NCBI GenBank assembly: GCA_030015575.1 | Contig: JASDDO010000006.1 | Span: forward strand, 318,480,361-318,544,360 | Length of the DNA: 64,000 nt | From: Agapanthus africanus | Taxonomy: Eukaryota > Streptophyta > Magnoliopsida > Asparagales > Amaryllidaceae | Direction: 5' to 3' | Shown here: positions 23,166-34,709 of the stretch, piece by piece | Layout: every line of letters starts with the position of its first letter | Numbering within the stretch: position 1 is the first letter of the stretch | Notes under the pieces: model-generated | Databases searched by the model: none | What the model was told of the DNA's origin: nothing | Seen by the model: the letters and a program-made list of their open reading frames with translations, nothing else | Program-made: the position numbers and the translations under genes

Positions 23166-24679
23166 TCTTGTGAAAGAGTGTGAAGTAACCGCAATCAATA
23201 ACGGTATCGCGTGTAGCTAGCCGAGATGAGTACGGGTCGTCCGCAGGGATGCGTGGAACTTTTAATCTTGCTTTAGACGAGTTGATTAGAATAAAAGAAT
23301 AAGGAGAATAGTTATAGATCCTAGATCTATGTTAAACACAGATGTTGAATATATAAGAAGAAAGTTTGTAGGGTTCATTAGGATTTAGTAGTCATGGATG
23401 AATAATAAAGATGACTCCTTTTATCTTTTGATAGATTTAAAACTAGATAGATAGTGATGAATGAGAATTAGAGTTCTTGGAAGAAACTAGGATTTCCCCA
23501 CTATTGACCCTTGTCCCTTCATTGATCTCTATTCATATCTAGCCTTTAACAAAATAATTGTTAATTTGATCTTAAATCGCGGTCAAGACTATCAATAAAT
23601 TGATAGCGCACCCGATTATGATGTTAATGATTCTTTTGCTAAAGTTTATAAACTTCATAAGGCTTAAAAGAAGTTAAAATATTTTCTCATCTATTGTTCT
23701 AACCTAATCCTATGAACCCTAATAAGCGGAGAATTATTCGTGCATGATCGAGATAGAAGAAGAACAGATAGAGATCATAATGTAAATATAGAAAATAAAT
23801 GCGATAAGAATAAAACAACTACCTTTATTAATCAACTTGATCAATTACACTTTTTGTTCCTTTAGAAAGTGGAATACAAAACCTTAGTTTGCTTCTCGAT
23901 ATATCTTGAAGGAGCTAGATGAACAGCTGATTGATCAATCTGGATGCGTGAGTAGACTTAGACTTCGTGATCTCTTCGGTTTGATACTTTTCCAAGTGAG
24001 ACTCTTGGTCCTTTATATAGTCCCAAAACAAGAAACCCTAGAATCCATAGGTTAAGATATGCTGTTAAGATCATGATCCTGAAATCTCACATCGAATGGT
24101 CACAAAAGCGCCACGAATCCACCGCATTTACCCCTATTTGGCCGCCCTTACGCCGCGGTTTGGTGGAGTTAGGGTTTGGGAATTTTTCTGGTATTTTGTG
24201 TTGATATTTGGAGATCACCTAGATGTCTAGATTCTGAAAATAATGCTCTGGGTCTCTGCCATTGCTAGATCTCGTGATTTTCTTCAATATTTTGGCAGAT
24301 TCGATTACGACATCTTGATTTAACCCGGATCTCCTTGATTCCAGACCTGAGCTAATATCTGCACAATATCTCAAATCAAAGTGTTAGTAATATTTGATGT
24401 TTTTGAGATATTATCCTAACCATTTTATATGATATTATATTTTAAGAATATTTATTAGGGATATTTGACATGATATGCATATTTAAATTACTATAATATT
24501 ATATAAATATTATATGCATATATTTTCCTTCATAATGTTAATTATAATATATAAACATATGACAATAGATATTTTACAGATAAACCCTCATATATTTCAT
24601 ATTTATAATAAACATCTTTAAATATTTAAGAAAAGTAAGGAAAATATTATATCAAATGTGCGATATTTTCGACTGAACA
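23166..24679 (-). repeat. 3' LTR of the Athila-like element
   Basis: Starts TGTTCAGTCG on the minus strand at 24679, right after a polypurine tract, and runs to the palindrome centre. A TATA box lies at 24011-24020 (CTTTATATAG on the plus strand). It resembles the inverted LTR more than it resembles the 5' LTR of its own element. Confidence 0.85.
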
Positions 24680-24695
24680 AATACCCCCAAACTTA
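24680..24695 (-). other. Polypurine tract of the Athila-like element
   Basis: The minus strand reads TAAGTTTGGGGGTATT directly before the LTR, the form of PPT usual in Athila-type gypsy elements. It fixes the orientation and identifies 23166-24679 as the 3' LTR. Confidence 0.85.
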
Positions 24696-26032
24696 ACTTT
24701 GATCGTCCCGAGTAAACTAATTATTAAAGAGAGGGAGAAAATGAAAAAAGAAAAAGAAAAACCTAAGTAGCACACTTTCGTAGGCAACACGATTGTACTG
24801 AGCATGTGCAACAATCTGTTAAACCTCTAGGTGTCCCTAGTAGGAGGAGTGTTGTCTCCTGAGGGTTTTCAGCGGATTACACCCACAAAATCCTATAATA
24901 AAAGAAAGAAGATAAAAGTTACGTACAAAGATAAGAACTATAAAGGAAAGAATTTGAAAATAAGAGTTTCCAACCACACTACATTTTCGGTTGCTATGAG
25001 CCCTATCTTAATGGTCATGAAAAAATGTTAGAAATCACATCATCTCTCAATAAAACATCGCCTATAACCTTCCTCCCTACCATTCATCCAAACATCGATC
25101 ATATACCCCTATGTGTGTGTAAAAGATATCCTTATACTTAGAGAATTTAATTCAAGCTATCATACTCTTGTACATCTTTCTTAGTACTTTTTAGTCGGTG
25201 AATAATTTCGATGAAATTGCACACACATTCTTCATGCGACCGTTAATACTTCTTGAGGTACTAACCGACCGATTACCAAATATGCTCGCTCATTTAGGCA
25301 TAATTATCATCGTCTTGTAACACCTAAGGCTTAACAGTGGCTCCCAAATCAGTTGGTCTAAGACACCAGGTGATAAAGCATCCTCGCTATATTTTTTTAT
25401 GCCGCCTTAAGTAATTACAAAACCAGTGTTCATTTTTTTTCTTCACCAGTTATACTTTTTTTTATTTCATACTAAGGCTTTTAGACAAGAGCATTTCAAG
25501 GTATCTTCTATTATCCCAAGTTTCAAGATGTGTGACAGTGCATATAGTAGGGTTTCAAAAGTTTGGACTCAAGAATAGGGACTATTTTTTAGACTTATTT
25601 TTATCCTCAGATTAGTAATTTTCTTCATCTTACTAACCCTTGGAACAACGGCTCATAACTACTTATTATTAGTTTCGTTTAAGAAAGTATCTAACTTTCT
25701 TACTTTTTTCAAACTATTCCTATTTTTCATATGTAATTTTTCACTTTCAAATTTTCATTATCAATAAATTTTTGTGCATATATTTATGATAATGCAAAAT
25801 AATGCGTGAATAAGCACAAACCTCCTTCAAACCTGTTTGCAGCAGTGTCCTCACTGATGTCATCTGTTAATCTTAAAAAACCTGTAGACTTGGAAGGAAA
25901 AGTTATCAAAGGGGACAAGAAATAATAAAAGTGAAATTCTACCCCAAACTTATTTTTGGCTCATAGTTTTGTAAAAATTTATTTTCTTTCAAGAGCCAAA
26001 AGATCCCCCCCCCAATCTTGAGTAAAATAGTA
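24696..26032 (-). other. Non-coding 3' internal region of the Athila-like element
   Basis: About 1.3 kb of AT-rich sequence between the gag-like frame and the PPT. I see no frame with retroelement motifs on either strand; the 66-codon frame at 24831-25031 has no recognisable feature. In an autonomous Athila element pol would be expected here, so it was probably lost before insertion. Confidence 0.6.
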
Positions 26033-27695
26033 TTAAGCCTTTAAAATTATAAGGGGGGTTAAAGTTATTGGTCTATGCACAATTTTATAAAGACCAAAAG
26101 TCAACACCAACCATTCAAAGAATTTATCAATATAACAATATAGTTGGTGGAAGATCAGAGATTTGAAGAAGTGGGGAGATAGGAGGCGGAATCGATCGGG
26201 TTTACGTCTCGGTTGGTAGAGACGGAATAGTGATGGTGAACAAAAACGTGAATGTGAATGATTAGGAATGGTTAGAATAGGCACATTCTCGTATGGGATA
26301 AGAAGAAATGGTGGTGGTTCAACTTCTTCGGGTGGAGGTTGATTAATCACAAAATCCGCATCGTTTAGGAATGCGAGTTTGTCGGCGAAAATATCTTCGA
26401 AACTTTCATCGATGGTCCGATCGAACGTCTCAATGTCAATAAGTGTTGCGCTAGAATTCAACACACTTGATTTGTCAAAAATGGAGGTAGGAGACTCGAA
26501 AAACTTATCTACCTCATTCTCAAAAAGTATCTATATCAAGTTATCTTTATAGAATTATCGAACTCGAAATATCGGATTGTGATCCATCAACACTCGCTAA
26601 AATTAAAAGAAGAATAGAAGAAGAACTAGAGAAAGTGGGAGATGAAATGGGTAAACAAATTGGTGTGTCGAGCATTGCTGAACCAGATGTGGGAAATGAA
26701 GGCTGGATTTCGTTCTGCTTTTCGGTCATGCATTTATCATCAATTTCCAGACGCATATGGGGTTCGGAAAAAACAGTTAAAGGTTCGGGATGATGTCCAC
26801 ACGGAAGTGAAAGGACCTGATGAATTGGTGAGAAAAATTCATCCAAAACTGTGGGTTCATCATCCAAAATATCCCTAGCGTCAATATCCTCAATCAAGTG
26901 AAGGTTAAAATTCTCAGACACCTCATCAAAAGCATGGTTTTCAATCAATTTTGGTTCTAGAGTGGAGGTGAAGAGATCAAAAGGATTGGATGTTGTTTCA
27001 CTTGAAATGGACCCGTCACAATCGGGTAAATCAAACTCTACAAAGTCACACAACTTATCAAACTTTCTATCTTCAATTGGTGAATCATTTGGTGTACTCG
27101 ATAGATTTGTGAAACCGGAGTTATGAATTTCATTTTGGGATGGGAAGGTTTGATTTGGAAGGGTGTACCGCTCTCTCTCACTACCCAATTTCTCAATTTG
27201 TCATATTGCCGTATCATGCATTGAAATTGTTTGAGTTAGTTGGAAACTAGTTGCTCGTTTGTTGGGTTGTTTGAGGGTGGCCAGGGACTCATTCAATTCC
27301 TCTATGTGGCGGCGCGACGCTACCCGATATTCTTCCACTGTCCGTTCAAGACTAGACATGGGTCGGTAAGGGGTTTCAGCAGAAGATTGAAATTCTTGTG
27401 GATAGGTAAAACTCCCAAATAACTGATTAGAAGAATTGTCTAGAGAAGGTGTAAAAGTCAGGTAGGATTGATAGGAATCGAATGGTTGTGAAAATTGGAC
27501 AGGAGTAAGATGAATATTATGATAAGAAGAATATTGATATTGGTTGGTTGGTTGGTGACTGTCAACAGATGTCAAATACGCCGCAAAATGAATAGCAATA
27601 TCTTTCTTAGAAAGTGATGGTGTTTGTTGTCCTAACGGTTTGACTGGATTGAAACTTTGGCTTTTATCCCTCGCCATATGCTTAGCGATGGACAC
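26033..27695 (-). pseudogene. Degenerate gag-like frame of the Athila-like element
   Basis: Minus-strand frames 27695-27201 and 27188-26547 are in the same phase and separated by one stop; 26464-26033 follows after a frameshift. The stretch with SSLERTVEEYRVASRRHIEELNE and QIEKLGSERERYTLPNQ resembles the C-terminal part of Athila gag. The rest is acidic and Ser/Pro-rich without a recognisable domain. No zinc knuckle or gag core is seen. Assignment as a gag remnant is moderate; it may be a family-specific extra protein. Confidence 0.5.
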
Positions 27696-28851
27696 GCGTT
27701 TAGGAGTTCCCTTACACGCTTTAAATGGAGTATCAAGATGTAGAATTTTGATGCGGTTGATAGGACCTTGGGTGAGGTGTCCAACTGTTTCTTTCCGCTT
27801 ACTCTATCCGATCTCTTAAAGATATGGAAGAGTCGGAATTTTGACCGAAGCAATTACAAAAACAAGAAATATCTGGTTCTGGATAGCACAGCTCGACAAG
27901 AGTTTATCTATTTGGATTACCCATTATAAGAAGGTGAGAGAAAAGGGAAAGATTTAAGCTCTGTTTTGATTGTTTTTCTTTGAAAGTGGGATTTGAGGGC
28001 TGACTCAACAAATCACAAAATGCACAAGAAAACCCTAAAACCAAGGTCACTTAGGTCAAGCACTAAACCGCTCCTAGACTTCCAAAGGACAAGTCGCAGG
28101 ATCAATCTTCTACCACCACTTTATCACTCTTGTGGCCAGGTAAGTGCCGGGTAAGTGGGAAGTATCCGCTATACGAATCATCGAAAATTGCGGGCCTAAT
28201 TAAGTAATCACTTTCCTAGTCATGCTTGCCCAGATACCACTAAAGTAATGCGGATAAGCGATAGATTACCCACGACCTTCCTCTGTCCTAATTGAGTGCG
28301 ACGGTCCTTAGGGTCTTGATCTAGATATTTTTTAATTAATGTAGAGTTATGCGGATGCTCGTTTTGTGATTTGTGGGGTTTAGGAAGGGTGATGAAATCC
28401 CCACCTAATCTGAATTGTGGTCTTGTCCCTTAAAGTCCGTATTAAAAATATGCAAAAACACCAAGTGGCGATATTTTGCAAAGAATCCTGCAGAAAAATA
28501 TATTATAGGATTTTCAAAGGAGAGAGATAGAGTTGAGAATTATACAAGAGAACTTTGGATAGGCAATACTACCAAGTGGCCGCAGTTCCGCGGCTAAATG
28601 TGCAATAGTGCGACGGTTCCGCCGCGGAAAAGAGGGATCACTTGACAATTTTTTTCATTATGGCCTCCTTTGCTCCTCTGGTTCTCTCTGAAGGTCTCTA
28701 AATCTTTATCTCCTCGCTACAATGACTCCAGATTCCCCCGCAAAAATCGCACACTAATCGTTAAATACACAATTTGCTGTTTTATTTTATTTTATGATTT
28801 GGATCGAATAAAAATTCAACACGAATAGTAAGAAAAAAAATTACGCACGTA
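27696..28851 (-). other. Leader of the Athila-like element
   Basis: About 1.15 kb between PBS and the gag-like frame, without a convincing ORF. It carries a GC-rich double motif at 28575-28620 (GTTCCGCGGC and GGTTCCGCCGCGG) that resembles the copia leader hairpins. Confidence 0.55.
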
Positions 28852-28898
28852 TCCCCGGCAACGGTGCCATTTGATTGATTCTATTTTAGAGTGTGTAG
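28679..28898. repeat. 220-bp flank duplicated on both sides of TRG-2, left copy
   Basis: This segment, from GGTTCTCTCTGAAGG to GAGTGTGTAG, contains the PBS and the last 27 bp of the Athila-like 5' LTR. It reappears at 37704-37925, on the far side of TRG-2. It is too long for a target-site duplication. Confidence 0.93.
28852..28869 (-). other. Primer-binding site of the Athila-like element (copy left of TRG-2)
   Basis: The minus strand reads TGGCACCGTTGCCGGGGA, one base from the tRNA-Asp site common in Athila elements. It is two bases from the LTR end. A duplicate at 37879-37896 has decayed to TAGCACCATTGCCAGGGA. Confidence 0.85.
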
Positions 28899-30244
28899 TG
28901 TTGGGGTCAAAATTTGCACCCCGGTTGACCGAGTCAAAGTCAAGGTCAACCCCAAGCCAGGCGGGTCCAAACCCAGGTCAAGCAGGCCGATGCCCAAGTC
29001 GAGCCCGCGGCCAGCCTCCCCATGACAACAATAAAATCATGTAATAAATAATTTTTATGTAACTTTTTATACATGAATAGGCATAAAGCCAATTTTTTGT
29101 AAAGCCCATGGCTTATGTGCAAAAAGAAATGGCACATGAGTCATGGGATGGGCAAAATGCCATTTTGTAAAGCCCAAGGGGCTATATGTAAATATGTAAG
29201 CCTATATAAGGTAACATGATGAAAATATCTATACAATTTTTCATTCCCCCAAAAAAAAACTAGGGTTTTTTGTGCCTCCTGCTCCTTCATCAAGGTTCTA
29301 AACCTTCTTCCCCTTTTTCAATTAAATCAAGAGTTTTACTCTTCATTTTCCAGAACTAAATAGTTTTTCACCACAAAACCCACAAAGGGGAACTTAGATC
29401 TTCAATCAGATCTTAAAAATAAGAGATTTTTAAAATCTCATACTTCTTGTTCTTCAAGACCCAGCCAACAGAGGAGTAAGGAGGAGACCCATCTCCAAAA
29501 ATCCCATCTCGGGAAGATCCAGAGCCAAAGGGAGAAACAAAGCAGCCCCTTTGATCATTTATAAACTTTTTAGGAGTTTAACTCTACAAATCGGGAGCAC
29601 AGCCCCCAGTGCAGGGACCAAAGTCCCCTTTCTGTTTGACGCCCAGAGCGCTTGCGCCCACGTGCCGAGCACGTGGTGCGCCCAGCGCCCAGAGCGCCCA
29701 GCGCCCACGTGCCGAGCACGTGGTGCGCCCAGAGCGCTCGCGCCCAGCGCCTGCGTGCCATGCACGTGAGGCGCTGGCCCCCACGCATCCTTTGGATGCC
29801 CTTTCCCTTTATATATATATATATATACATATACATATACACAAACACATACATACTCCACGATACTGCCCCTGTTAGAAAAAAAATTTCTAACGGGGCG
29901 CTGTCCCGCACCCCGCATGGGGGCTGGTAGCCCCCTGACCCCCAGCCCGCTATCCGGGTAGCGGGACCCCCGTAAAAACTCTGCGGGGCCCCCGATATAT
30001 CCAAAACCCCTTTCAAAACACAACACTGCACATTGAGTTCGGATGACCAGTTTAACCCGTTAATCGGAGGTTCCCTCGCCCTAAAGGCGAGGGGTAATTA
30101 ACGGCAGCTTAGTCCGCGGCTGCCGGAGATTCGGATCCCCACAATCAATAAACCCCCGCCTACCCCAGGCAGGGGGAATTTGTAATACGCCTGACAAGCA
30201 CGAGCGTATTCCCATCTCAATAGGGTGACGAAAAATACCCTACA
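28899..30244 (+). repeat. 5' LTR of TRG-2
   Basis: 1346 bp, TGTTGGGGTCAAAATTTGC to AATACCCTACA. It has a TATA box at 29202-29211, a minisatellite rich in CACGTG G-boxes at 29640-29775 and an AT microsatellite at 29812-29848. It is clearly diverged from the TRG-1 LTRs in the G-box section. Confidence 0.92.
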
Positions 30245-30249
30245 GATTC

Positions 30250-30267
30250 TGGCACGCCCGACGGGAC
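30250..30267 (+). other. Primer-binding site of TRG-2
   Basis: TGGCACGCCCGACGGGAC, five bases after the LTR and similar to the TRG-1 site at 8656. Confidence 0.72.
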
Positions 30268-30385
30268 GTTTCTCTCCTCCCATATTTCGGGTTAAACGTT
30301 CATGCGAACTCAATCAATATACATATCGATTGCCTATACTGAAATGATGTTTTTTTTTCCGTGCAGCAATCAACTTTCGACGACA

Positions 30386-32981
30386 ATGTCTCCCAAGACG
30401 AATTCAGCTTCCAACGCGATCCCGATCCCGTACGTGGTCAAGGTCAATGCTCGTGTGGTTCTCCCCGCAAGCCTCAGTCGACAGTGGGAGGAACTACCCC
30501 GCCAGTTTGGCTCCGTCATCATCTACCCTGCTGGAAGCTCTCATCTGGCAGAAATCCCGGCAAAACAGGTGGCCAAGCCGGTCTCAAAGGGCAAGAGGCC
30601 GAATGTTGTGATCGCTAAGGCACCATAACCGAAGCTTAAGACGGTGTCTGAACGACTCTCTGGCGCTCCAGCTGGGGGCAAGACTTCCGGTACAAAGGGC
30701 AACATCAAATGTTGCGGACGAGCTCAGGCGATGACTCCAACAAATGCACAATCGAGCGTATCTCCAAAATCCTCCATCGCCCGGTCTACGGTGTCTTCCC
30801 AAAGAGCCGAAGTCTGCCAGGTGCTTAAAGCAGAAAATTTAAGGCAGGAGCGGCTCAAGTATCGAGCCAACAAGAGGGCCAGGACTTCGGCCAAGTGGAG
30901 TCTTGTGAGGTTCCGAAAGCAGGGTTACTCCGCGACGACGGCTGAGTCGGCCGTAAAAATCAGCAATTCCTTCGAACCTCTGAAGCGGGTTCAGAAAAAT
31001 GCCATGACCGCCAGGATCAAGAAGACAGCGGTCCGAACGTTGCTACAAAGAGACGTGTCCCGGCACCAACAGAAAAAGTATGACACTGTCTCTTCAAGAG
31101 TCTATCATGCGCTCTGCGCCGCGCGAAAGCAGCGGGGCAAATCCAGAAAAGAAGCGCCAGCACCATTCAAGAATCCGGCCAGGCCATCCGCCTTCAATCG
31201 ACTGCCCGTTACCAAAACAGGGGGGGTCAAGACAGCGATCCGTGAAATCAGCCGCCGATAATAAAAAGACGGCTGGATATATTATCCATACGGTCTATAT
31301 GGCGGGCGGGCACCCCAGCGACAACCTTCGTAGCAAAAGCAAGGAGGGGGCCACCACATCCCAAGCTCAATCTGGCTTGAATGTGGTTGCTGCTTCCCAA
31401 GAACAGCCACCTCCGCTGGATGATGAAAACCCTCTCGAAGAGGACGATAGGCAGAAAGACCCTTCGGTCCAGGAAGAGTCAAGCTCGGACAGCGAGGAAG
31501 AGCCGACTTTCCGCCCCAGGACCGCGGAGCAAGAGCTGCTTCAAGAGATTCAAAAACAGCTCAAGAGCAAAGATAAAGAGATGGCCAAGCTCTATTCGAA
31601 AATTGACGACCTAATGAATGTTGTGATGCAGCTTACGGCTCAAATTGCTCGAGCGCCTCCCAATCAAGCACAAGTCGCTACTCATCAGCCGGGTGATGAC
31701 AATACGAAGCAGCCAATGTCTGATCCTTTGGGTCCAAGACTGGTCGAGCCGCATGAAAGCCGGCCACATTCCGCTTCTGGGGATGCCTTGGCCCCATATA
31801 GCACTATCCCGCTAACACAAGATCGGATAATGGATTTGGTCACCAACAAAGTTAAAACATTGGTGGCCGAAGCTGAAGCTCAGAAAGAAATCGGCAGTAG
31901 TGGGCGGCCATATCCCGCATAGTACGATCTGATCGAGTTCCCGAGCGGCTACGTCATTCCTAAATTCGGAAGATTTGACGGGACGGGAAACGCAAATCAG
32001 CACGTCCCCCACTTCAAAGCATCATGCGGAAATACAGGGGGCAATGATGCGCTCCTTCTTCGTCAGTTTGTCAACAGCCTGACAGGTGTCGCCTTCGACT
32101 GGTACGCAAGTAGACCAGACGGGTCCGTCATTACGTTTGCCCAAATGGAGTCTCTGTTTCGGCAAAGGTTCATGTGTGTCAGTGATAAAATCTCCATTAC
32201 CGACCTTGTGAGGACCAAGCCGGGGAAGAATGAAAGCAACACTGATTTTATCGCCCGATGGCGTAATCTCACAGTCAAATGCGAACCGCCGATAGAGCAG
32301 GACCAATCTATCAGTCTCCTTGTCGGAAATCTCAACAATTGGATGGACCTTCTATGCACCGCGGGTCTCAAAACATTCCAAGAGCTGACTAGGAAAGTTC
32401 AGATGTTGGAATGCTCAAAGCAGGAGTCCTCATCGGATTCCCAAAATAACAATAGGTCCTGGAGAAACCGAAAGGACGATAATCGCAAAGGCGGAAACTC
32501 AGATGATTCTGAATCTTTCAACACTTCGGCTAACCGAAATAAGCAAGGGTTGAGCGGGCCTAATACCAACTAGCCTCGGAAGCCAGTGTTCGGAGAGGGA
32601 GGAGAATCTCCACTGAAAGAGAAGCTGGATAAGGTCTATTCCTTCAGAAGAGACAAAATCCGCAAAATATTCAAAGACGCCCTGAAGAACGGTCTACAAC
32701 TGCTGGAGTCAAAAAGACTGTAGGAAGCGAATATGACCGACGACCCCAAATACTGCCCCTATCACAGAGTGATAGGTCATTCCATTGAGGACTGCTTCGT
32801 CTTCAAAGGTTGGGTCGAAAAGCGGTACAAGGCAGGAGAGATAGAACTGTCTAAAGGCGTGTTAGCAAACAGTCCAGCTGCGACCTCCAATTTCATACAA
32901 ACGGAGACCGAAGTTCTTCGTGAAACTGATTCTCTCAGACATCTGCCTTTCTCTAAAAATAATAGACCGCTAAGTCTTTAA
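30386..32981 (+). pseudogene. Gag pseudogene of TRG-2
   Basis: The ATG at 30386 follows a T-rich run and GTGCAG, a possible splice acceptor. The order is an N-terminal region, a long Lys/Arg-rich stretch (30820-31260), an acidic and coiled-coil-like linker (31430-31640), a gag core (about 31920-32400, FGRFDGTGN and FDWYAS) and an atypical zinc knuckle at about 32748-32796 (CPYH, GHSIEDC). I see in-frame stops at 30626, 31920, 32571 and about 32720, and one frameshift near 31250. The basic stretch of about 110 codons is absent from TRG-1. No pol frame follows. Confidence 0.85.
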
Positions 32982-33249
32982 ACTGGGAATAGTCGACCTC
33001 TAAGTCATTAAACTGGGAATGTAAAAAAAATATATGTAAATAAACAAAAAATGTGTAAATAAAAGAAAAATAAAAGCCGAAATGATGGGGCAACTCGCAA
33101 TAAAAATCAGCGAGTAAAAATAAAGATGAAAATAAATCCGAAATGATGGGGCAACCGCAAATAAAAAGCCAAAATGATAGGGCAATCGCGACCTTCGCGA
33201 TAAGAAAAGCTGAAATGATAGAGCAATCGCAGTAAATAAAAAATAAACA

Positions 33250-34020
33250 AAAAAAACGGCGAATGATGAGTCGCTCCTGGTACCATATTCCAGTGCAGCG
33301 ATGCAGACGCCAACCAAAATCCAGTTTCCTAAAATTCTTCCAGCCCTATAGCCAGTCCCCAAATTGACTACCGTATACAATCCACGGGCTCAAATAATTC
33401 TCATCATACCCATGCCTCACTGCAATCACCAGTTACGCGGCTGGTCTCCGCCCTTGGAATTATGGTCCATTAGGAAGACCCATTCATGTGTCCTTATGAT
33501 GCATGAGGAGAACAAACCTTCGTGGGATCCTTACGACTCACAAAGGAAAAACACACTTGGGGGTCCTCACGACTCCTAAGGAGAAAATGCACCTACGGGA
33601 TCCTTACGACTCGTAGGGAGAAAATGCTTTTATGGGACCCTTACGACCCATAAAATTGAAAAGCCTTAGGTGATAGGGATCTAAACCTGTTTCCTAAGCC
33701 ATCGCTTCCCAAATCCCAACGGCGAATGATACGTCGCTCCTGCTACCATATTCCAGTGCAGCGATGCAGAAGCCGTCAAAAACTCAAATCCCAATGGCGA
33801 ATGATGAGTCGCTCCTGGTACCATATTCCAGTGCAGCGATGCAGACGCCAACCAAATTCCAAATCCCATACCCCAGTGGCGAATGATGAGTCGCTCTTGG
33901 TACCATATTCCAGTGCAGCGATGCAGACGCCAACCAAATTCCAAATCCCATACCCCAACGGCGAATGATGAGTTGCTCCTGGTACCATATTCCAGTGCAG
34001 CGATGCAGACGCCGACAAAG
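33250..34020 (+). repeat. Tandem units (76-82 bp) with intervening block in TRG-2
   Basis: One unit at 33257 and four at about 33724, 33800, 33882 and 33964, all with CGAATGATGAGTCGCTCC-type starts, are related to the TRG-1 units at 11270-11655. Between them, 33480-33670 repeats the CTTACGACTC block. Unit number and order differ from TRG-1. Confidence 0.85.
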
Positions 34021-34299
34021 TCCCAAAATTTTTCCGGCCCTACGGTCTGGATCATACATCCTGCAAAACCGTATACAATCCATGGGCATAAAACAATCCC
34101 AATCTCTCCCAAGTCTTACCGGTGAGACCACATTCAAAGTCCCACCAAAAATAAAAAAATGAAAAAATGAAAAAAATGGTATGTCCACAAGCAAAATGGG
34201 CACGGATGAAAACCCGAAAGGGCTCCGTGAGTAAAAACAGCAGGACTGCCGGCGAGTTTGTGAAAACCCGAAAGGGCGCAAACTCGTAAAAAAGAGATG

Positions 34300-34700
34300 A
34301 AATCCACTCGCAAAGTCCTCTCGACTTTGTGAGGAGAAAATTCCCGCGTGAGATCCTTACGACTCACAAAGGAGCAACACACTTAGGAGTCCCACGACTC
34401 CTAAGGAGAAAATACACCTACGAGATTCTTTCGACTCGTAGGGAGAAAATGCTTTTATGGGATCCTTACGGCCCACAAAATTGAAAAGCCTTAGGTGATA
34501 GGGATCTAAACCTGTCTCCTAAGCCACCAATTCCCAAATCCTCCCGGGGCAAATGATGAGTTGCTCCTGGCATTATTCCAGTGCAGCAATGCAAATGCCA
34601 AACAAAAACCGAAATCCTCAAATCCACTCATGGCAAATGATGATTCGCTCATGGTACCATATTCCAGTGTAGCGATGCTGATGTCAACCCAAATCAAATC
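34300..34700 (+). repeat. Second CTTACGACTC block and two GATGAGTTGCTCC-type units in TRG-2
   Basis: 34300-34480 repeats the block of 33480-33670. Two units at 34553 and 34637 match the 83-bp array of TRG-1 (12080-12400). This duplication of modules is not present in TRG-1. Confidence 0.75.
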
Positions 34701-34709
34701 AAACCAACA

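Larger units (their letters stand above)
21640..24679. repeat. 3-kb palindrome of two head-to-head LTRs
   Basis: Arms 21640-23155 and 23166-24679 are reverse complements with, by eye, roughly 93-95 percent identity. The asymmetric centre is only 10 bp (23156-23165). The innermost 15 bp of each arm pair exactly (CACTCTTTCACAAGA with TCTTGTGAAAGAGTG). Both outer ends of the whole insertion therefore read TGTTCAGTCG inward. Confidence 0.92.

Noticed and set aside
29559-30031. ORFs of about 155 codons on the minus strand in the TRG-2 LTR, with counterparts at 37012-37515
   Set aside because: They cover the G-box minisatellite and the microsatellite of an LTR; the translation is low-complexity and changes with repeat number.
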